In this document: positions 1 through 7,827 of the stretch, in pieces | How positions within the stretch are numbered: position 1 is the first letter of the stretch | Layout of the letters: each line of letters begins with the position of its first letter | DNA from: Palaeococcus ferrophilus DSM 13482 | GTDB taxonomy: Archaea > Methanobacteriota_B > Thermococci > Thermococcales > Thermococcaceae | Length of the DNA: 64,000 nt | Reading direction: 5' to 3' | Assembly (NCBI RefSeq): GCF_000966265.1 | Contig: NZ_LANF01000009.1 | Location: 1 to 64,000 of the forward strand | Program-made: the position numbers and the translations under genes | Notes under the pieces: model-generated | What the model saw: only the letters and a program-made list of their open reading frames with translations | Told to the model about the DNA's origin: nothing | Database searches by the model: none

Positions 1-432
1 ACCGTTCTCAAGGTTCGTAACGCCGAGACAGTTCGGGCCGACGAGTCTTATACCCCACTTTTTAGCCCTCTTAACGAGCTCTTCCTCGAGCTCAACCCTT
101 CCGGCCTCCTTAAAGCCGGCAGAAATAACAACGGCGGCCTTAACTCCCTTCTCACCGCACTCGTCAATCACATCAGGAACGAATCTGGCCGGAACCACTA
201 TGACTGCGACATCGATTTTATCAGGTATCTCCTTGAGGCTCTTGTAAACGGGGAACTTCTTTCCGTTGACCTCAATCTCACCGCCCTTCACGTTAACCGG
301 GTAAACTTTCCCATCGAAGCGAAGGGTTATCGAGCGCATTATGGCGTTTCCTACCTTCCCGGGCACGTTTGAGGCACCTATGACAGCGACGCTCTCCGGA
401 GAGAACATACCATCCAGTGTTTTCCAGTTCAT
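1..432 (-). CDS. ADP-forming acyl-CoA (acetyl-CoA) synthetase alpha subunit, 5' part
   Basis: Only the first 144 codons are present; the gene runs off the left edge. It starts at ATG 432 with an upstream AGGTGTG-type ribosome binding site. The translation opens MNWKTLDGMFSPESVAVIGA and shows the Rossmann CoA-binding domain of the NDP-forming acyl-CoA synthetase alpha chain (VIGAS, PVNVKGGEIE, GPNCLGV). It closely resembles the complete alpha subunit at 59343-60728, so the window holds two paralogues. Members convert acyl-CoA, ADP and phosphate to acid, CoA and ATP in peptide and sugar fermentation. Which acyl group this one prefers cannot be read from the fragment. A TATA-like element (TTTATAAAT, about 488-496) and a palindrome at 456-470 lie upstream. 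Confidence 0.9.
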   Translation of the reverse strand, partial: MNWKTLDGMFSPESVAVIGASNVPGKVGNAIMRSITLRFDGKVYPVNVKGGEIEVNGKKFPVYKSLKEIPDKIDVAVIVVPARFVPDVIDECGEKGVKAAVVISAGFKEAGRVELEEELVKRAKKWGIRLVGPNCLGVTNLENG

Positions 433-455
433 CACACCTCACCACCTGGCAGTTA

Positions 456-470
456 TGGATAATTTATCCA
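456..470. promoter_or_regulatory. 15-bp perfect palindrome TGGATAATTTATCCA, candidate operator
   Basis: Seven bases on each side of a central T form a perfect inverted repeat. It lies between the leftward acyl-CoA synthetase gene and glyS, roughly where the leftward transcript should begin (TATA near 488-496, start codon 432). A 14/15 match occurs at 35720-35734. The position suits a repressor site; the regulator is unknown. Confidence 0.5.
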
Positions 471-569
471 ATCCGATGCACTTTACATTTATAAATGTTT
501 TTGTCTCAAACGGCCAGCACACCACAAAAGTTTTTAGCTTCTTTTCGTAGCCCCTCCAAGGTGAGAGAG

Positions 570-2279
570 GTGAAGCAGACCGACAAGTACGAAGTCCTTC
601 AGGACCTGATGAGAAGGAGAGGTTTTGCATGGGGCAGCTTTGAAATCTACGGTGGAAGCGCCGGCTTTTATGATTACGGTCCCCTCGGGGCCACGATAAA
701 GCGCAAAATAGAGCAGAAAATAAGGGAGGCATTCCAGAGGGAGGGCTTCTTCGAGCTTGAGACGCCCACCATAACGCCCGAGGAGGTGTTCATAGCCAGC
801 GGGCACGTCGAGAAGTTCGTGGATCCGCTCGTGGAGTGCCGGAAGTGCGGGACGCGCTTCAGGGCCGACCACCTCGTTGAGGAGGCCCTTGGGATCGATA
901 CCGAAGGCATGAGCGCCGAGCACCTCACGGAGCTCATAAGGGAGAAGGGCATAAAGTGCCCGGAGTGCGGCGGAGAGCTGGGTGATGTGTGGTACTTCAA
1001 CCTGATGTTTGAGACGTTTATCGGCCCCTACAAGGACAAGAAGGGCTATTTGAGGCCTGAGACGGCCCAGGGCCTCTTCATAAACTTCAAGCGCCTCAAC
1101 CACTTCGCCAGAAACCAGCTCCCCTTTGGGGTCTTCCAGATTGGCAAAGCCTACCGCAACGAGATTTCCCCCAGACAGGGGATGATACGCCTCAGAGAGT
1201 TCACGCAGGCTGAGGCTGAGATATTCTTCAATCCCAACGAGACGGAACACCCGCACTTTGAGGAGGTTAAGGACGAAAAGCTGAGGCTCTACCCGATAGA
1301 GCACCAGCTCAAGGATTTGGGCGTAATCGAGCTCACCGCGGAGGAGGCGGTTAAGAAGGGCTACGTTATGAACACCTTCTTCGCCTACTACATGGTCATG
1401 GTGAAGAGGGCCCTTCTGGACATGGGCATCCCGTGGGAGGCCGTAAGGTTCCGTCAGCAGCTGCCTGAGGAGAGGGCCCACTACTCGAGCGACACGTGGG
1501 ACGTGGAGATAAGAAGCGAGCGCTTCGGCTGGGTGGAGTGCGTTGGAATAGCCTACCGCGGCGACTACGATTTGAGCAGGCACATAAAGAAGAGCGGCGA
1601 GGATTTAACCGTTCTCATCCACTACGACGAGCCGAAGGTTGTGAGGCACCTCAAAGTGAGCCTCAACATGAAGCGCGTCGGACCGAAGCTGAAAGGCGAT
1701 GCGAAGAGGATAAACGATCTCATAGCCGGTTTCAACGAGGAGAAGAAGCGCGAGCTGGGTGCGCTTCTCGAAAAGGAGGGAAAGGTCACCCTCGAGGGCT
1801 ACGAGCTTGAAAAGGACGACTTCATAATCAGGGAGGTCGAGGAGAAGATAACCGGCGAGAAGATAGTGCCGCACGTCCTTGAGCCGAGCTTTGGTATAGA
1901 CAGGCCCTTCTACCTGCTCCTCGAGAACAGCCTCGTCATCGAGGAGGACAGGACGTACCTGAAGATCAAGAAGGACATGGCCCCCATCGAGGTGGCGGTG
2001 CTCCCGCTCGTCGCCAAGGAGCCGCTCAAGAGCATTGCCTACGACGTCTTCAGGACGCTCCAGAAGGAGGGCTTCATAGTCGTCTACGATGAGAAGGACA
2101 CCGTCGGAAGGAGGTACATGCGCTACGACGAGATAGGAACGCCCTACTGCGTAACCGTGGACAACCAGACGCCCGAGGACGGCACGGTAACCATAAGGGA
2201 CCGTGACACGAGGGAGCAGGTCAGAGTGAAGATCGAAGAACTCCCGGGGAAGCTGAGGGAGCTTATTTTTGGAGGTTAG
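570..2279 (+). CDS. glyS: Glycyl-tRNA synthetase, class II
   Basis: Charges tRNA-Gly. The 569-residue product is full length for the archaeal alpha-2 type enzyme. Visible are the N-terminal FYDYGPLG block (about residues 33-40), a Cys4 zinc insertion (CRKCG near 90, CPECG near 130), RPETAQG near 162 and the motif 2 region with SPRQGMIRLREFTQAEAE near 200. A C-terminal anticodon-binding domain begins near residue 470. I chose GTG 570 because GGTGAG lies four to five bases upstream and the protein then begins MKQTDKYEVLQDLMRRR like relatives; GTG 561 and an ATG at 495 are possible but poorly placed. A TATA-like AAGTTTTTAG lies near 528-538. The 3' end overlaps the convergent hepT gene by 4 bp. 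Confidence 0.97.
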   Translation: MKQTDKYEVLQDLMRRRGFAWGSFEIYGGSAGFYDYGPLGATIKRKIEQKIREAFQREGFFELETPTITPEEVFIASGHVEKFVDPLVECRKCGTRFRADHLVEEALGIDTEGMSAEHLTELIREKGIKCPECGGELGDVWYFNLMFETFIGPYKDKKGYLRPETAQGLFINFKRLNHFARNQLPFGVFQIGKAYRNEISPRQGMIRLREFTQAEAEIFFNPNETEHPHFEEVKDEKLRLYPIEHQLKDLGVIELTAEEAVKKGYVMNTFFAYYMVMVKRALLDMGIPWEAVRFRQQLPEERAHYSSDTWDVEIRSERFGWVECVGIAYRGDYDLSRHIKKSGEDLTVLIHYDEPKVVRHLKVSLNMKRVGPKLKGDAKRINDLIAGFNEEKKRELGALLEKEGKVTLEGYELEKDDFIIREVEEKITGEKIVPHVLEPSFGIDRPFYLLLENSLVIEEDRTYLKIKKDMAPIEVAVLPLVAKEPLKSIAYDVFRTLQKEGFIVVYDEKDTVGRRYMRYDEIGTPYCVTVDNQTPEDGTVTIRDRDTREQVRVKIEELPGKLRELIFGG

Positions 2280-2620
2280 CACTCCTCCTGGATTATCTTT
2301 TCCACCTCTTCTTTTAGCTCTCCAAGTTGGGAGCTAACGATAACCCATACAATCGAGAGATCAACGCCGAAATAGTGATGAACAACGACGTTTCTCAGGC
2401 CCACAACCCTTCTCCAGGGAATGGACAAATATTTCTCCCGGATATACTCTGGCACGTTTTTCGCAGCTTCTCCGATTATTTCAAGGTTTCTTAGAACTGC
2501 GTCAACGGTTTTTCTGTCATTTACGAAGGTTTCAAAGTCATACCCCTCGATGTATTCTTCAATTCTTTCGATGGCCTCCAGGATATCGGTTAGGAAGAGA
2601 CATGGGTCGCGCTTAGACAT
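2276..2620 (-). CDS. hepT: HepT-like HEPN ribonuclease toxin (DUF86)
   Basis: A 114-residue HEPN protein of the DUF86/HepT family. Residues 76-83 read RNVVVHHY, which fits the RX4HXY motif: the Arg and His form the ribonuclease site, and the Tyr is the residue that partner MntA nucleotidyltransferases AMPylate in characterised pairs. It follows mntA with an 8-bp overlap, so the two are one operon. Predicted role (family knowledge): a toxin cleaving RNA unless modified by its partner. Codon use is more A/T-rich than the flanking glyS, as often seen for mobile toxin-antitoxin genes. Its 3' end overlaps glyS by 4 bp. Confidence 0.88.
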   Translation of the reverse strand: MSKRDPCLFLTDILEAIERIEEYIEGYDFETFVNDRKTVDAVLRNLEIIGEAAKNVPEYIREKYLSIPWRRVVGLRNVVVHHYFGVDLSIVWVIVSSQLGELKEEVEKIIQEEC

Positions 2621-2915
2621 ACACCAACTCCCCTTTTATATGCTCCCAGAACTTCTTCCGGCTCATTGCGGCGTTCTTTGTTATGAGATCAACCTCCACT
2701 CCCAGCAGGGACTCGAGGTAGTCCTTTAAGTCCACTATCTCCCAGCCTATCGGCCTCTCAAATTCAACGAGGATGTCAAGGTCGCTGAGCTCGCCCTCCT
2801 CGCCCCGCGCGTAGGAGCCGAATATAGCTATAGTGCTAACCCCAAAGCGCGAATGGAGCTCATGTTTGTGTTCCTCCAAAGTCCTCTTGATGTCTTCTAA
2901 TTTCCGCTTCATCAT
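2613..2915 (-). CDS. mntA: MntA-like minimal nucleotidyltransferase antitoxin
   Basis: A 100-residue minimal nucleotidyltransferase. The signature GSYARGEEGELSDLDILV holds the GS dipeptide and the DxD metal ligands. In characterised HepT/MntA pairs this enzyme transfers AMP to the HepT tyrosine and neutralises it. The gene is first in the pair and overlaps hepT by 8 bp. Two ATGs are adjacent (2915 and 2912). A TATA-like TTTTTATTATT lies about 25 bp upstream with no Shine-Dalgarno sequence in front of the ATGs, so the mRNA may be leaderless. Confidence 0.88.
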   Translation of the reverse strand: MMKRKLEDIKRTLEEHKHELHSRFGVSTIAIFGSYARGEEGELSDLDILVEFERPIGWEIVDLKDYLESLLGVEVDLITKNAAMSRKKFWEHIKGELVYV

Positions 2916-2995
2916 CTAAAGTATAAGGCTTCAAATAATAAAAATGCTTTGCCAACACCCAACAACCATTTAAAGACTTTCACCAAGTCAGGCAC

Positions 2996-3733
2996 ATGAG
3001 AACCCTAGTGCTAGCCATCATCTCCCTCTCTGCCGGCTTCATAGGCTCCCTCATGAGCGGCGGGAGCATAGTGATATTCTCCCTGCTGACCTTCCTTGGA
3101 ATCCCCGTGCAGAGCGCCGTGGGGACGTTAAAGGTGGCCATAGCGGCGCTCACCCTCGTCTCGGCGGTGACCTACTACAGGGGGCATGCCCTCGATGTGA
3201 AAGCCGCTCCGTACCTCGTCACCTTCTCCATCGCGGGCGCCCTTGCCGGCAGCTACTTCTTTGCCTCCATCCCCGAGGGGGCAGCGGGAATTGTGGTGCT
3301 CCCCCTCCTTTTTGCCGGCATTTACCTCTCACTCAAAGGCGAAGTGGAGAGGGCACCCTCCAAAAGCTGGAGTGCGAACAGGCTGCGCGTTTCGGGTGTG
3401 GGATTCGTCATAGGTGCCTACATCGGAATCCTCGGCATAGCGTCCACGCTCATAGTGATAGCCGCATTGCGGGGCTTCTTCGGCATGGACATTCTGAAGG
3501 CCAACGGAACGGCCAAGGCCATAATATTCTCCAACAACCTGGTTGCGGCCCTCGTCTACGGGCTGGGAAGAAAAATCAACGGCGAACTGCTCCTCCCCAT
3601 ACTCGTCCCAATATGCGTGGGGGCGTGGCTGGGTGCCAGAGTCGCCCTGAAACTCGGAAGCGAAAAGCTCAGGTGGGTTTACGTAATCCTTGGCTCCGCA
3701 ACTGCCTTAAAGCTCCTGAGCGAACTCCTTTGA
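2996..3733 (+). CDS. TauE/SafE-family membrane permease
   Basis: A 245-residue integral membrane protein with about eight hydrophobic segments and the duplicated four-helix pattern of the TauE/SafE (DUF81) family. Typical features are GFIGSLMSGGSIVIF near the N terminus and a second GAYIGILGIASTLI block near residue 140. Family members export organosulfur or sulfite compounds or other small anions; the substrate here is not predictable. A TATA-like ATTTAAAG near 2967 suggests its own promoter. The DUF402 gene begins 8 bp after its stop. Confidence 0.85.
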   Translation: MRTLVLAIISLSAGFIGSLMSGGSIVIFSLLTFLGIPVQSAVGTLKVAIAALTLVSAVTYYRGHALDVKAAPYLVTFSIAGALAGSYFFASIPEGAAGIVVLPLLFAGIYLSLKGEVERAPSKSWSANRLRVSGVGFVIGAYIGILGIASTLIVIAALRGFFGMDILKANGTAKAIIFSNNLVAALVYGLGRKINGELLLPILVPICVGAWLGARVALKLGSEKLRWVYVILGSATALKLLSELL

Positions 3734-3741
3734 GGGGGAAA

Positions 3742-4245
3742 ATGAGGAAGATTCACCTGACTTATAGGCGCATTCCGAACAGGGTTCTTGAGAGGGAAGA
3801 CGAGGTTATCGCGGATCTTGGAGAGGTTGTTGTGGCGAAATCCCGCTTCTCCGGCATGCTCGCCCCGCTCAAGGTGAACGGGGTCGAGGTGATCAGGAAC
3901 GGCTACGGCATGCTCTACTTCGCTTTCATTGGAGAGAACTACGACATCCTCAAGGTGTACGACGAAGAGGGGAACTTTAAAGGTCTCTACATTGACGTTC
4001 TGGCCTACACGAAGCGCGATGGGGACAGCCTGGAGATGCTAGACCTGTTCCTGGACATCTTCGTCTTCCCGAACGGAGAGGCCTTCCTCCTGGACGAGGA
4101 CGAGCTTGAGATGGCCCTCAACTACGGGCTGATAGACAGGGAAACCTTCGACTTCGCTTACTCCGTGGCCAGGGAGGTACTCGAAAAGCTTAAACGGAAG
4201 GACTTCCCGCCAGAAATCGTTTGGGAATACGACTGGAGGGGTTGA
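3742..4245 (+). CDS. DUF402 domain protein
   Basis: A 167-residue DUF402 protein. The motif FLDIFVFPNGEAFLLDEDEL is characteristic of this RNase E/G-associated beta-barrel domain (nucleotide phosphatase and FAU-1-related proteins). Two acidic clusters (DLFLDIFV and LDEDELE) are the usual metal-binding positions. ATG 3742 is preceded by AGGGGGAA and sits just after the permease stop, so it is preferred over in-frame starts inside the upstream gene. The next gene begins 1 bp after its stop. The reaction is not certain. Confidence 0.85.
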   Translation: MRKIHLTYRRIPNRVLEREDEVIADLGEVVVAKSRFSGMLAPLKVNGVEVIRNGYGMLYFAFIGENYDILKVYDEEGNFKGLYIDVLAYTKRDGDSLEMLDLFLDIFVFPNGEAFLLDEDELEMALNYGLIDRETFDFAYSVAREVLEKLKRKDFPPEIVWEYDWRG

Positions 4246-4246
4246 G

Positions 4247-4531
4247 ATGAAGTTCATTAAGGAGACCAAGGATGGAATCGTTCTCCTCATTCATGTCCAG
4301 CCCAAAGCGAAGAAGAACGCGATTGAGGGGGTGGACGAGTGGCGCGGAAGGCTGAAGGTCAGGGTGAAAGCTCCCCCCGTTGAGGGCAGGGCGAACAAGG
4401 AAGTTGTGAAGTTCTTCTCAAAGCTCCTTGGGACTGAGGTCAGCATAGTCAAGGGGGAAACGAGCAGGGAGAAGGACCTTCTGGTAAGGGGGCTTGACGC
4501 GGAGGAAGTGAGGAAAAGGCTGGGGCTGTGA
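4247..4531 (+). CDS. DUF167 (YggU-family) protein
   Basis: A 94-residue DUF167 protein with the family core: VQPKAKKNAIEG, LKVRVKAPPVEGRANKEVVK and a C-terminal GETSREKDLLVRGL. The family is widespread and structurally known, but its function is unsettled. GAGGGGTTGAG precedes the ATG and overlaps the end of the DUF402 gene, so the two are translationally linked. Confidence 0.92.
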   Translation: MKFIKETKDGIVLLIHVQPKAKKNAIEGVDEWRGRLKVRVKAPPVEGRANKEVVKFFSKLLGTEVSIVKGETSREKDLLVRGLDAEEVRKRLGL

Positions 4532-4575
4532 GGCCTATCGCCGCCTTATCAAAAGTGAAAAAGGGAGGGGTTCAA

Positions 4576-4938
4576 TCACTCAAGGGCCTCAGCGAGGATT
4601 CCAACGGCCTCCTTTATCATGAGGTAGGCCTTCCTGACCTTCCAGGGCATCGGTATCCTGCCCTCGTCAGGCGTTCCGACGCTGATTGCCTCGTTGAAGA
4701 GTTCCGTCGAGTTGGCCTGAAGCTCAAGGGCGAGGGCCAGCGTTTCGTTGTCCACGCCAGCGTCGAGGGCCTTCTCGTAGAGCTCCGTGAAGGTGCTGTT
4801 CTGATTGAGGTAGAGGTAGTACCACACCTTGCCCGCCGTGTAGTAGGTTCCGTAGTCCCCGTACTGGAGGGCGGCAGCCCATCCCGTACCAACGAGCAAC
4901 ATTACAAGCCCGGCAATTAAAACCCGTGCCATACGCAT
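4576..4938 (-). CDS. Conserved-looking secreted/membrane-anchored protein, unknown
   Basis: A 120-residue protein with an N-terminal hydrophobic signal or anchor (about residues 4-24, MARVLIAGLVMLLVGTGWAA). A helical, acidic exported part follows, containing NxS/T sequons and resembling a short TPR-like repeat (AGKVWYYLYLNQNS, AYLMIKEAVGILAEALE). ATG 4938 is chosen because GGTGAT lies four bases upstream; GTG 4947 would overlap that site. A TATA-like CTTTAAAAG is near 4970. No family recognised. Confidence 0.75.
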   Translation of the reverse strand: MRMARVLIAGLVMLLVGTGWAAALQYGDYGTYYTAGKVWYYLYLNQNSTFTELYEKALDAGVDNETLALALELQANSTELFNEAISVGTPDEGRIPMPWKVRKAYLMIKEAVGILAEALE

Positions 4939-5038
4939 TGGTATCACCGAATAAGCTTAGTACACAGCTCCTTTTAAAGTTTGCTCTGAATAGCTACCGG
5001 TATTGAGTAAAAAAAGCCACGGTTTGGAGTTTTTCCAT

Positions 5039-5566
5039 TCAAATGAAGATGGCCTCTCTGCTCATCAAATCCTCCAGAAGTTCACGAACCCACGGTTTCC
5101 GGGTTCTGGTTGAGATATGGATTATCCCCTCGACCCTGACCCCGTAGCGCTCCCTCAGCTCCTCCCTAGACACGGGCTCTCTTAGAAGGAAGGGACGCTC
5201 TATTGTGAAGGCGTAGCCATAGTTCCCCACGTATTCCCTGAGCCACTCCCTGCCCTCCTCGCCGTGGACGAGGGTGAGCCCGCTAGTGTCCTTCGTGAGC
5301 TCCCATAGGGTCTCAAAATCTGCCTTAACGACCTCTCCCACCTCAAAACCGCCCGCTATAGTTCCCCTAGTCGTCAAAAGTCTGTCCCTGTCGAGGCCGA
5401 GCCTCTCAAGCGTCATCTCCAGAAGGTAGGGGCTCCCCCTGGCAATGTATAGGAAAACCGTGTCTCCCTCGCTGAACTTGCGGCTCTTCCTTATTTCGTG
5501 GCTCTTCAGGCCACGGAATATCAGCTCTCCGTAAACCTGGTGGAGTGCTATCACGTGGACGGCCAT
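5039..5566 (-). CDS. ASCH/PUA-like domain protein (DUF365 type)
   Basis: A 175-residue protein that begins MAVHVIALHQVYGELIFRGL and continues with KSHEIRKSRKFSEGDTVFLY, the layout of the ASCH/PUA-like beta-barrel (a Glu-Ile-Arg and basic patch after the first helix, then GDTVFLY). Such domains bind RNA or nucleotides; no enzyme activity is assigned. No Shine-Dalgarno sequence precedes the ATG, while CTTTTAAATCC lies about 25-35 bp upstream, so a leaderless mRNA is likely. An oligo-T terminator on this strand is visible at about 5008-5014. Confidence 0.75.
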   Translation of the reverse strand: MAVHVIALHQVYGELIFRGLKSHEIRKSRKFSEGDTVFLYIARGSPYLLEMTLERLGLDRDRLLTTRGTIAGGFEVGEVVKADFETLWELTKDTSGLTLVHGEEGREWLREYVGNYGYAFTIERPFLLREPVSREELRERYGVRVEGIIHISTRTRKPWVRELLEDLMSREAIFI

Positions 5567-5608
5567 ACGGAAGGAGAATTGGGAGGGGGATTTAAAAGGC
5601 TTTTGACG

Positions 5609-6325
5609 TCAGAGGCTGCCTGTGAGTGCCCCGAAAGCCAGGGCTCCCATGAGGGCTCCCACCGCCGTGGCGCTGAAGTTCGTCATGTCGTTGTTGAACC
5701 ATCCCCTCTCCTCAAGGGTGGCCCCTATTACGCTGTCGGCATTGCAGCCCAGTACTCCCCCAATGAGCACCGAGAGGAATGCCCCAGCCCTGTTCTCGAA
5801 GAGGGGAATGGAGATAAGGGCTATTATGGCTGCTCCAATGAGGGCGAAGAGCTCTCCCTGGAGCGTAACCCCACCGTTGGTTCCCGGCTCAACGCGCCTG
5901 TGGAGGTTAGTTATGAGGCGGGGGTTCCTTCCGTAAACTTTACCGAGCTCGCTCGCAAGTGTGTCCGCGTTGGCGGTGGCTATGGAGGCGAAGGTTGCCG
6001 CCCACACCACATCCTTCTTAGTTACGTACTCGAGGACTATGAGGAGGGCCGCCACGAGGCCGTTCCCGAGGACGTTCCCCCAGCTTCTAACGCCCCTTTT
6101 TCCCTCCGCGATTTTGCGCCTGGCCTTCTCATGGTATTTGAACTTCGTGGCGAGCGTTCCTGTGAGAAGGAACACAAAGAGCGCCAGAAACGGTATCCAA
6201 CCCCCAAGCTCGAGCGTTATCACACCCACGAAGAAGGCGGCCACAACACCCTTTAGGTCAAGCGCACCCTTTTTGTACACAAGAATCGCTGCAGCGGCGA
6301 GCAGTGCAGTGTCCAGTACCAGCAT
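5609..6325 (-). CDS. DUF92 family membrane protein (VTE6-like)
   Basis: A 238-residue membrane protein with about six hydrophobic segments. Family motifs are NADTLASELGKVYG, GTNGGVTLQGE and the C-terminal NADSVIGATLE, which define DUF92. The plant member VTE6 is a phytyl-phosphate kinase, so a prenyl-phosphate substrate is possible. That is extrapolation, and no archaeal function is established that I can name. The gene has no tight operon partner. Confidence 0.85.
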   Translation of the reverse strand: MLVLDTALLAAAAILVYKKGALDLKGVVAAFFVGVITLELGGWIPFLALFVFLLTGTLATKFKYHEKARRKIAEGKRGVRSWGNVLGNGLVAALLIVLEYVTKKDVVWAATFASIATANADTLASELGKVYGRNPRLITNLHRRVEPGTNGGVTLQGELFALIGAAIIALISIPLFENRAGAFLSVLIGGVLGCNADSVIGATLEERGWFNNDMTNFSATAVGALMGALAFGALTGSL

Positions 6326-6432
6326 TTCTGTCCCCTTATTGAACTTTTTGAGAGAATAAACCCGGTTGCTTTATTACGTTTTCCCTCGACGCACGCCGAA
6401 AGGAATTACCCACCCGGAAAAAGATGAAAATG

Positions 6433-6882
6433 TCAGAGGATATCAAACTTAACTATGTCCGTTATGAAGGTCACGTCCATGCTGTCAATACCTTCCATCT
6501 TCGAGGATATCTGGTGTATCTTCTGCTCTATTGACTTCATGTCCTTGGGTGCCACGATGTGGAGGATCAGGTTGTGGGAACCTATAGCGCGCTCTATTAT
6601 CTTCACGTCCTCGTCTTCTTTAATGCTCTCCACGATTTTCTCAACATCTGTACCCGGTTTGAACGTTATACCGAGTATCACGTACACATAGCCAAGCTTC
6701 TCAAAGTCCGGGATTACGGTGTACTTCTTTATGACGCCCATTTTCTCGAGCTTGTCCATCCTGCGGGAGATGCGCTGCCGCGTGGTCTTCAATATCTCGG
6801 CGAGTTCTTTATATGTGTACCTTGCGTTCTTCGAGAGAAGCTTGATAAGCTCAATGTCCGCCCTGTCTATTTTAGCACGCAT
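6433..6882 (-). CDS. Lrp/AsnC-family transcriptional regulator
   Basis: A 149-residue regulator. The N-terminal winged helix-turn-helix (YKELAEILKTTRQRISRRMD, residues 27-46) is followed by a C-terminal RAM ligand-binding domain with the usual betas (YVYVILGITFKPG, HNLILHIVA). ATG 6882 follows GAGGTGGTT at good spacing and is preferred over GTG 6891. A TATA-like TTTTTATATG (6913-6924) and an inverted repeat ATCCA-N6-TGGAT (6938-6953) lie upstream, suggesting autoregulation. The effector is unknown. Confidence 0.9.
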   Translation of the reverse strand: MRAKIDRADIELIKLLSKNARYTYKELAEILKTTRQRISRRMDKLEKMGVIKKYTVIPDFEKLGYVYVILGITFKPGTDVEKIVESIKEDEDVKIIERAIGSHNLILHIVAPKDMKSIEQKIHQISSKMEGIDSMDVTFITDIVKFDIL

Positions 6883-6937
6883 TGGAACCACCTCTCTGTT
6901 TTACTGGCTGAAAACATATAAAAATGTTTCGGAAAAT

Positions 6938-6953
6938 ATCCAAGTGGGTGGAT
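6938..6953. promoter_or_regulatory. Inverted repeat ATCCA-N6-TGGAT upstream of the Lrp gene
   Basis: The arms at 6938-6942 and 6949-6953 lie just upstream of the TATA-like element of the leftward Lrp-family gene. The size and place suit a dimeric HTH regulator site. Binding is inferred only. Confidence 0.35.
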
Positions 6954-7094
6954 TAAGTTCACCTAACTTCTCACGATATGTCCTTTTTATAGCTCAAAAT
7001 AGGGTCTTTTAGGGCACTTTATCGGCACATATTGTAACAAAATTTTTAAGGTGATAACACCGTAAAACTGGGAAGAGTAATCTAAAACCCCATC

Positions 7095-7385
7095 CTATGG
7101 TGTGCCACGTGGGGAATCCCTCTCCCTGTATTTCCCAACGCTCCCAAGGAGGCTCTTCTCGAGGTCCACCCCATAGCGGTTGGCGATGCACGCCAGTGCA
7201 AAAAGCACGTCCCCTATCTCCTCCTCCAGCCGTGCCTTTTCCTGATTCCCTTTAACACCCTCAACGGCGAGCATTGCGTCCGCGAGCTCCCCCACCTCCT
7301 CAACCAGGGCCGCGAGCATCTCAAATGGGCCCCAGTAGCCTCCGAGCTCTCGAATGAGTTCATCCACCTCGCGCTGGGCCCTCAT
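7095..7385 (-). CDS. mazG: MazG-family nucleotide pyrophosphohydrolase
   Basis: A 96-residue single-domain MazG protein with the metal-binding pattern: LVEEVGELADAML (EExxE) followed by LEEEIGDVLFALACIAN (ExxD). Such enzymes hydrolyse aberrant or canonical NTPs to NMP and pyrophosphate. The gene begins 4 bp after the ArsR-type regulator stop with GGGTGAT upstream, so the two are co-transcribed. Whether it prefers damaged nucleotides cannot be told. Confidence 0.88.
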   Translation of the reverse strand: MRAQREVDELIRELGGYWGPFEMLAALVEEVGELADAMLAVEGVKGNQEKARLEEEIGDVLFALACIANRYGVDLEKSLLGSVGKYRERDSPRGTP

Positions 7386-7389
7386 TCTA

Positions 7390-7770
7390 TCACCCGAAGA
7401 ACTCCCCCTTGAGCTTTTCGATGTATTCCTTCAGGACTTCCTCGTTCGTCCTGTAGAAACGTAACTTACCCTCCCTGCGCTCGTGGAGGAGACCGAGCTT
7501 CTTGAGGGAACGCAGGTGGTGGCTTATGAGGGTCTGATCCTGGTCAAGGGCGTTGGCTATGAGGCACACGCACATCCAGCGCCCCATGAGCATGTTCAGG
7601 ATTCCCATCCTTATCGGGTTCGAGAGGAGTTTAACAAACTCAAGGACATCGTCGTCAACCTTCACTTTAATCTCTTCCTCGGGGTCAAGCAGGCGGCACT
7701 GCTCCAGGCATCTGTTCACGCTCCTCTTCTGCTTCTCCGTAAGGTTCTCTATAAGCTCCCTGACCTTCAT
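7390..7770 (-). CDS. ArsR-family HTH regulator with metal-site-like Cys pair
   Basis: A 126-residue winged-helix regulator. The block MCVCLIANALDQDQTLISHH contains the C-x-C of the alpha-3 type metal site and the recognition helix, followed by LRSLKKLGLLHERREGKLRF. Extra cysteines occur in the N-terminal stretch (NRCLEQCRLL). ATG 7770 fits GGTGA seven bases upstream; ATG 7776 is too close. It heads a two-gene unit with mazG. Metal or redox sensing is plausible but not proven. Confidence 0.85.
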   Translation of the reverse strand: MKVRELIENLTEKQKRSVNRCLEQCRLLDPEEEIKVKVDDDVLEFVKLLSNPIRMGILNMLMGRWMCVCLIANALDQDQTLISHHLRSLKKLGLLHERREGKLRFYRTNEEVLKEYIEKLKGEFFG

Positions 7771-7827
7771 TCTCATTCACCAGAGAAATAAAAGAGGGCA
7801 TGCTATTTAAGAATTTTCATGTGAAAA

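Noticed and set aside
534-1583. Long minus-strand frame opposite glyS
   Set aside because: A shadow frame from codon bias; glyS is unambiguous on the other strand.
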